Shown piece by piece: positions 58,311-64,000 of a DNA stretch of 64,000 bases. Made by a program: the position numbers and the translations under genes. Source of the stretch: Pictodentalium vernedei. Taxonomy: Eukaryota > Mollusca > Scaphopoda > Dentaliida > Dentaliidae. The notes under the pieces were generated by a model. The model saw only the letters and a program-made list of their open reading frames with translations. It was not told the DNA's origin and searched no databases. The DNA is taken from positions 167,481,453 through 167,545,452 of the forward strand of contig CM062290.1 in the NCBI GenBank assembly GCA_031216915.1. The letters are read 5' to 3'. Position 1 is the first letter of the stretch. The number at the start of each line of letters is the position of its first letter.

Positions 58311-59405
58311 TGCCAATAGGATCACCGGTCCAATGTCGAGTTGTGACAGCACAAAAGTGGGTTTAATCATTATCAACTTATCGTCCGGAAACTGTTTGTT
58401 TACAATTTACTAGGTGAAGGGTCACTGTGACCTTGACCTTTGACCTAGTGATTCCGAAATAAATAGGGCTCTTTCTTGCACCAATGCCAACCTACCTATG
58501 AAGTTTCATGAACGTAGGTGGAACCATTGTCAAATTATCATCTGGAAACCAATTGTTTACGATTTATTATGTTCAAGGTCACTGTGACCTTGGCCTTTGA
58601 CCTAGTGAGTCCAAAATTAATAGTGGTCTTCCACTCACCTAGGCCAACCTACTTATGAGGTTTCGTGAATGTGGGTCACACCATTATCAAGTTATCATCC
58701 AGAAAACCAATTGTTTACGATTTACTATGTGGAAGGTCACTGTGACCTTGACCTTTCACCTAGCAAATCCAAAATAAAAAGGGTTCTTCCTCTCACTGAT
58801 GCCAACCTACCTATGAAGTTTCATGAAAGTGGGTCAAAACATTATCAAGCTATCATCCGGAAACCAATAGTTTACGATTTACTATGTTGAAGGTCACTGT
58901 GACCTTGACCTTTCATCTAGCGGGTCCAGAATAAAAAGGGTTCTTCCTATCACTGATGCCAACCTAACTATGAAGTTTCATGAACATGGGTCAAACCATT
59001 ATCAAGTTATCATCTGGAAACCAATTGTTTTGATTTACTACGTTCAGGGTCACTGTGACCTTGATCTTTGATCTAGTGAGTCCAAAATAAATAGGGTTCT
59101 TCCTCTCATGAAGGCCAACCTAAATATGAAGTTTCATGAATATGGGTTAAACCGTAGTCAAGTTATCATCCGGAAACCAATTGTTTACAATTTACTATGT
59201 TCAAGGTCACTGTGACCTTGATCTTCGACCAAGCATGTCCAAAATTAATAGGCTTCTTCCTCTCACCGATACCAACCTACATATGTAGTTTCATGAACAT
59301 GGGTTGAACCATTATCAAGTTATCATCCGGAAACCAATTGTTTACGCCCACCCACCATTCATCAAACTATAAGTCGAGTTTGACTTTGTCACAACTCGAC
59401 TAAAA
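58311..59405 (+). mobile_element. Family I element, second of the head-to-tail pair
   Basis: It starts TGCCAATAGGATCACCGG directly after the preceding CTAAAAA end, and itself ends in GTCACAACTCGACTAAAA. It has six to seven monomers. Perfect 15-mer palindromes lie at 58576, 58734, 58891 and 59204, and 13-mer cores at 58420 and 59048. Confidence 0.78.
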
Positions 59406-59659
59406 ATAAACAAGCATTTAATGTGCTCAATGAAACCTGGAACAGATGAGAAATGTAGGGCTGATATGGAAATCAATTTTTATTATCTGGTCAATGTCTG
59501 GCGCATTATTCAGTTTTAACATCTTGATAAGCTCCTTATAATGTTCTAACATGTTTGAAAGTGGTAATAATCCAAAGTTAACAGAGAAAAACTATTGGCT
59601 ACAGTACAATAATTTGTGGAAAAAAAACCTGATTGTCAGAATTTGATATTACATGCTTA

Positions 59660-59890
59660 ACCAGTTAACCCTTTATCCAAAGTTAACAGCCAAAAATGGC
59701 CAGGCTTATTCATAAAATGTCATTCAATTTTATTATTTTTCAAAGTTTTCCCTCCAAAATACAGCTTGTGACACTGCAATGGCACAAGCCACTTATCTTC
59801 CGATTTTGTGTCATCAGCTTTTTTTCTAAACTTAAAAAACTGAAAATTTAGTTATTCAGAAGTTTTGCATGTGTAGTCTGAAATTCATAC
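59660..59890. mobile_element. Family N palindromic MITE, diverged
   Basis: TTAACCCTTTATCCAAAGTT and CATTCAATTTTATTATTTTT are followed by a TCCAAAATACAGCTTGTGAC core. The palindrome is only partly kept. Confidence 0.45.
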
Positions 59891-60117
59891 CTTGCTGATT
59901 ATTTTCAACTTCAAACCCTTTCAAACAAAACCTACTTGGCATTACGGTAAAGTTAAGGCCCCACAAAGTAGATCTGTTTCACAGGCCATTTTTTGTAAAA
60001 TTGCATGTGGGAAGGGTGATTTTTATTTAATTTTTGGAAATTATTTCTTTGCCATCACAAGTGCATGTTCTATGTTTTATATTTGAGGTCTCATAATCTA
60101 CAGAATAACATGGGTGG

Positions 60118-60205
60118 TGGTGTATTTTATCCCTTGAGTGCAAGAATGCTTTGCAATGCTAAAGCACTGCAAAGTCATGTTGCACTCAAGGGACAAATTT
60201 TTCAA
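60118..60205. repeat. Short hairpin around TCCCTTGAGTGCA
   Basis: ATCCCTTGAGTGCA and AATGCTTTGCA are mirrored by TGCAAAGTCAT and TGCACTCAAGGGA. Confidence 0.6.
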
Positions 60206-60354
60206 TTTTATTAACTTGGGTAAAATATCACAAAAACCATTTAATTTTTATTTTTTTATAAGTTTGCATTGGCCATAAAAAGAGAGCATGTGGTAACCAA
60301 AAGGACCATGTGGGAGGACCTGAGAAACAGATTTTTAACTTCTTTAGGCCTAAT

Positions 60355-60700
60355 TGGATAATTCTTAATTGAATAATCCTGTTAACTGAATATTACTTCC
60401 AAACACCAAACCGTTTACCATACCCTCAGCACAAATTTGACCTGTTAATTGCATGATTATGGGTCATAGAAAAAGTGTCTATTAATTGAATAAAAAATCT
60501 TGAACTGTATCCTTATTTGCAGCCACATGTGGATTCAGCACATCTAATGCAGGTATTTAATCTATTATAGCTTGTTTGACAGCACTCAATGAGCACGGAA
60601 AATAGGGAGGTGACCAAATCCCTGTTCATCGAAAACCCCTGTTGAGTAATTTTCACTGGCAAAGAGACATTCAGTTTACAGGGTTCCACTGTATTAGATC
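60355..60700. repeat. Repeat R copy
   Basis: ATCCTGTTAACTGAATATTA, ACCGTTTACCATACCCTCAG and TTTTCACTGGCAAAGAGACA, then TTCAGTTTACAGGGTTCCAC, parallel 46060-46380. The overlapping minus-strand frame has many cysteines but no C2H2 spacing. Confidence 0.45.
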
Positions 60701-60751
60701 CTACATATTGCCTTAGTACACAGTATGGCAAAAGAATTCCCTCAATTCCAA

Positions 60752-61004
60752 GCCTGAATATAAGCAGTCTGTCATTTGCAAAATGGGATCCCCAGAGGGT
60801 GAATTTGCTGAGCTATCCCATACAGTGGGCCAATTTATCCTCTAGGTACATCTTCCTGTTTTGGCTTGAGATCTTGATTCAGACTGAGGTGCACAGAGGG
60901 TAAATTTTGTGATGCTACCCTGCTGTGCAAGGTAGCATCACCAAATTCACCCTCTGGGGACCTCATTTTGCAGATGACAGTCTACTTATTTTCAGGCTTG
61001 CTCA
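60752..61004. mobile_element. Palindromic MITE abutting exon F
   Basis: CAAGCCTGAATATAAGCAGT and TTTGCAAAATGGGATCCCCA on the left are mirrored by TGGGGACCTCATTTTGCAGA and AGTCTACTTATTTTCAGGCT on the right. An inner copy of ACAGAGGGTAAATTT and GATGCTACC/GGTAGCATC adds a second hairpin. Its right edge is 18 bp from the exon F stop codon, so the exon F 3' UTR must run into it. Confidence 0.72.
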
Positions 61005-61021
61005 CTGCCTAAACTAAATAT

Positions 61022-61282
61022 CTACTCTGGATGAGCATCCTTCATGTGTCTGTCTAATGTTGTATAGAAGGGAAATTCTCGGTTACAAACAAAACACACA
61101 ATCTGTCTTTGAGGAACTATGTCAGCGTGCTGAGACATGTGTACAGACAATTCAATTCTTGTAGAAAATGATGCATTACAGAAAGAACACTTGAATCCAC
61201 GCTGGTCATGCATGTAATCCTGGGTTTTGGATCTGCAAATAATTCCTCTTGCATGTCCTATTCTAAATTTCTTCAGTTTACT
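61022..61282 (-). CDS. Exon F: alternative terminal zinc-finger exon, two fingers plus a decayed one
   Basis: This terminal coding exon encodes 86 residues and ends in TAG. The acceptor TCCTTCTCTTGCAG (CAG at 61283-61285) opens the frame in phase 0. The N-terminal 30 residues are basic (SKLKKFRIGHARG) and carry one C and scattered H. They sit where exons C and D have finger 1, so they may be a lost finger. Two canonical fingers follow: C32, C35, H48, H52 and C63, C66, H79, H84. The second (LDRHMKDAH) strongly resembles the last finger of exon D. The protein stops two residues after the last histidine. It is the first intact zinc-finger exon of the array in the direction of transcription within this window. 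Confidence 0.87.
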   Translation of the reverse strand, partial: SKLKKFRIGHARGIICRSKTQDYMHDQRGFKCSFCNASFSTRIELSVHMSQHADIVPQRQIVCFVCNREFPFYTTLDRHMKDAHPE

Positions 61283-61289
61283 CTGCAAG

Positions 61290-61565
61290 AGAAGGACAGA
61301 AAACTGTCACTAATTTTCACAGATTTGTCTTACAGACCCCAAGCAATCATTAACTGCCCTATTTTTTTACACATACCTGATAACCATTATTCTCTTAACA
61401 ATACAGAAACCAAGCAAAATTTTTTTGGGAGAAAGGATCTTAAGCCCTTACTAAAAACATATACGTCAGTTAAACCTACCAATACTATAGCAAAATCAAA
61501 GACTGGCATGACACTTAACCACTATTGGCATTGAAGTTTTAATACACTGAATTTTGTTCCTTTTT
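61290..61565. other. Intron upstream of exon F, no recognised feature
   Basis: The + strand open frame here overlaps the exon in antisense and continues into AT-rich intron. No domain. Confidence 0.3.
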
Positions 61566-61569
61566 TTTT

Positions 61570-61790
61570 AAAACTTGTGACTCATTTACAAAAAATCACC
61601 TTCCAAATTATATTTTTTAAATGTTTGCCTCAAAAAGATAGCTTATAATCCCTCATTTGAATGAGCTCATTCGAATGCAGCATCATAAGCTATGCTAATG
61701 AGAAAAGAAATGATAGTTTTTATTTACTCAAAAATAGTTTTTCACAAATGTCATCTATTTGAGTTGTGTAATGGGTCAAAGGAAGTCCAT
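61570..61790. mobile_element. Family N palindromic MITE, diverged
   Basis: GCCTCAAAAAGATAGCTTATA, CCCTCATTTGAATGAGC and TCATTCGAATG with CATAAGCTATG form the central palindrome. The right end is TGGGTCAAAGG. Confidence 0.55.
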
Positions 61791-61949
61791 ACATTAGTCA
61801 TTGTACTGCTTTAGAAAATAAAATCACTATTCACTACAGAGCCGTCTTTTAAAAAATCACATAGCTCTGTAAATCACCTGTTTGTTAAGAAATACACATG
61901 GTCAGGGCCATCTACATTTCTGAAAATTTAAAGAAATTTGATTTTGAGA

Positions 61950-62190
61950 TTATTATTTATTGATATGCAAGGTGAATTCAGCATTTAATCTCTCTCAAGA
62001 CTGCAACACAAATATGAAGCCAAATTTAGCCAGTTGCATATCCCTAGCAGCCATGCTTCCACATTGGGAGACTTCCACCCCAAGTGTTGGTTACAGGATC
62101 CTTATTTCACCAGTAAAAACAGAACTTGTTTACCACAGTACACAAGCACTGCTCCACTTCCCTGGATTCCCATCAGGAAATTACAGAGAT
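61950..62190 (-). repeat. SINE family C copy
   Basis: GAGACTTCCACCCCAAGTGT, TTTCACCAGTAAAAACAG and CAAGCACTGCTCCACTTCCC match the family C body. Confidence 0.55.
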
Positions 62191-62461
62191 TAAATTTTTG
62201 CAACTAAAAGATTAACAGAATTTTCGACAATCTGACCTGACAATGTGGAGTCATACAATAAGGCTTTCAGAATGTTATGAGTCACAAGGTGTGGTGGGGA
62301 GGGGGGGGGATGAGTACAGTTCTTTTTAGGTGGTAAAGTAATTTTTTACAAAATTTTACCTGATTACTTTGATTTTCAAGGATGAAAAACCTGATGAAAT
62401 AATGGGTAAGAGAATACTGAATACAGAGTGAACTTGATGTCCTTCAGCTGGAATTTATTAT

Positions 62462-62725
62462 GGACTGGTGTTTAAGGTCACATTCAGCATCTACTCCTAT
62501 ATCACAACCACAACATAGGTATTAAGTCAATGAAGTTAAGCAAATCGTTTATGTCACCCACTTTAGAGAATTTCCACCCAATATGTTAGTTACTGAGTCC
62601 TATTTTGCTAGTAAAGCAGAATGTTAGTTACTGGGTCCTATTTTGCCATTAAAGCAGAAACTGATTACCACAATAAACAAGCCATGCTTCATTTGAATTC
62701 ACAGGGTTCCCACAGAGGAACCCCT
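62462..62725 (-). repeat. SINE family C copy with an internal duplication
   Basis: It has the tail phrase TGGTGTTTAAGGTCACATTC at the left and the body CACCCAATATGTTAGTTAC. The segment GTTAGTTACTG(A/G)GTCCTATTTTGCC occurs twice (about 62585 and 62622). Its right edge merges into decayed exon G. Confidence 0.6.
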
Positions 62726-62729
62726 CAAG

Positions 62730-62888
62730 ATGATGAAAGATTCCTGGTAAATGTGTATGAGCAATAAAACTGCAGTGTGTATATACTTTACAGTATATTT
62801 GAGCAGAAATACGAACATGCCATGCGGTTCGACTTCTAATACTGTATTGCCTGTCACATTTGGACAGATACGCTGACTCTTTTCCAGC
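62730..62888 (-). pseudogene. Exon G: decayed zinc-finger exon
   Basis: An acceptor like the others (GTGTTATTTTTGCAG, CAG at 62889-62891) opens a phase 0 frame of 53 recognisable residues. The first unit reads SKCDRQY, then AWHVRIS: C-X12-H spacing is kept, but the first cysteine is L and the second histidine is S. The second unit reads IYCKVYTHCSFIAHTH, with one cysteine missing. The frame then runs into SINE family C sequence before a stop at 62649. I infer a former zinc-finger exon of this array that lost its zinc ligands and its original 3' end. It could instead be a chance similarity, but the acceptor phase and position fit the array. Confidence 0.45.
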
Positions 62889-62934
62889 CTGCAAAAATAA
62901 CACTAGAGGTGTGACTGTCCAAGATCGGCCTGTC

Positions 62935-63990
62935 CATAACCCCCCCCCCCCCCCACTGCCATTATTCTAAGACAAAAAGGGGCAAAAAAAGTCTGATCGA
63001 AACTATAATCGCAGGTGCACAAGTTCCCATGGTAGTGAACATCCATACCAAGTTTCAAAGGAATCAACCCGTAAACATCTGAGAAAATGTCCGGACACAA
63101 TTCATGCATTCTATGACGAAAAAAGGGACATAACTCTGGCAAAAAGGTTGGATCAAAACTATAATTGCAAAGTGCACAGGTTCCTATAGTAGTGAACATC
63201 CATAGCAAGTTTCAAAGGAATCGACACATGAACTTCCGAGAAAATGTCTGGACAAAATTTACGCATTCTAAGATGAAAAGGGGCATAACTCTGGCAAAAA
63301 AAGGTCCAATCAAAACTATAATTACAGGTGCACAGGTTCCCGTGGTAGTAAACATCCATACCAAGTTTTGAAGGAATCGACCCATAAACATCTGAGAAAA
63401 TCTTCGGACAAAATTCTAGGCAATTCAGGCATTCTAAGACGAAAGGGGGCATACCTCTGTCATAAAAAGTCTGATCGAAACTATAATAGGTGCACAGGAT
63501 CCCATGGTAGTAAATATCCATAACAAGTTTCAAAGGAATCGACCCATAAACATCTCAAAATCTCTAGACAAGATTTGCACATTCTAAGATGAAAAGGGGC
63601 ATAACTCTAGTAAAAAAAGGCCCGATCAAAATTTTAATCGCAGGTGCAAAGGCTCCCATTGTAGTAAACATCCATACCAAGTTTCAAAGGAATCGACCCA
63701 TAAACATCTGGACATAATTCTAGGCCTGCTATTTCATGTTGAAAAGGGGCATATTTCTGGAAAAAATAATCCGACGGGAACTATAATCGCAGGTGCACAG
63801 GTTGCCATGGTAGTGAACATTTGTACCATGTTTCGAGCAGATTGGTCCATGAATGTCTGAGAAAATCTCCGGACAAAATTATGTCGGATGGATGGACGAA
63901 CTGACAGATGGATGGATGGATGGATAAGGTGATTACAGTATAGCACCCCTACCCCCCTCCCCACAACTCATTGTGGGGGGTATAGTAGCT
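62935..63990 (+). mobile_element. Family H tandem-repeat element, about 155-bp monomer
   Basis: Six monomers contain GATCGAAACTATAATCGCAG, GTGCACAGGTTCCCATGGTA, ACATCCATACCAAGTTTCAA and GGGGCATAACTCTGGCAAAA. It ends with GGATGGATGGACGAACTGAC-type tracts, then ACCCCCCTCCCCACAACTCA and TTGTGGGGGGTATAGTAGC, a terminal hairpin. The start is a C-run (62941-62955) preceded by GTCCATAA. Frames on the minus strand are repeat artefacts. Confidence 0.65.
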
Positions 63991-64000
63991 TAAAGTTGTG

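Noticed and set aside
60513..60731. Cysteine-rich minus-strand frame near exon F
   Set aside because: The cysteines do not have C2H2 spacing, and the sequence is a copy of repeat R found also at 46060.

Overview
The window is metazoan nuclear DNA that is AT-rich, contains introns and is very rich in transposable elements. The mix of elements points to a mollusc, most likely a bivalve: hairpin-ended tandem-repeat elements with GACGG tracts, tRNA- and 5S-headed SINEs, Tc1 and hAT relatives, and palindromic MITEs. That assignment is inference from repeat style. No prokaryotic operon, CRISPR array, rRNA gene or functional tRNA gene was seen.

The only convincing host coding sequence is six short C2H2 zinc-finger exons, all on the minus strand, at 5456-5647, 11933-12118, 15045-15347, 45005-45292, 55742-55951 and 61022-61282. 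A seventh, decayed copy lies at about 62730-62888. Each intact exon begins right after a pyrimidine tract and a CAG acceptor, opens exactly on a codon boundary (phase 0), encodes two or three fingers in 61-100 residues, and ends with its own stop codon. No promoter-proximal exon, BTB domain or other partner exon lies between them. The simplest reading is the 3' half of one very large gene transcribed right to left, whose shared 5' exons lie beyond base 64,000 and which chooses among alternative terminal zinc-finger exons. This is the arrangement known from insect lola-type BTB-zinc-finger loci. It is the most interesting feature of the window.

Layout. 1-5.4 kb: a foldback element, SINEs, and an element built of GTACGAAACGAC modules. 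5.4-15.4 kb: exons A, B and C separated by tandem-repeat elements and MITEs. 15.4-45 kb: about 30 kb without a zinc-finger exon, filled by nested hairpin-ended tandem-repeat elements (families E, F, I, J, K, L, defined in the entries), SINEs and MITEs. 45-61.3 kb: exons D, E and F separated by a broken Tc1-like transposon, a hAT-like MITE and more arrays. 61.3-64 kb: decayed exon G, SINE fragments and another array.

The tandem-repeat elements share one plan: a short inverted copy of the 3' end near the 5' end, 150-300 bp monomers that usually carry a small palindrome, a GACGG-type tract, then a terminal hairpin ending in CTAAAA. Two families occur as exact head-to-tail pairs, which suggests rolling-circle (Helitron-like) mobility. 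One family (I) carries a consensus nuclear-receptor (estrogen-response-element type) palindrome in most 156-bp monomers.
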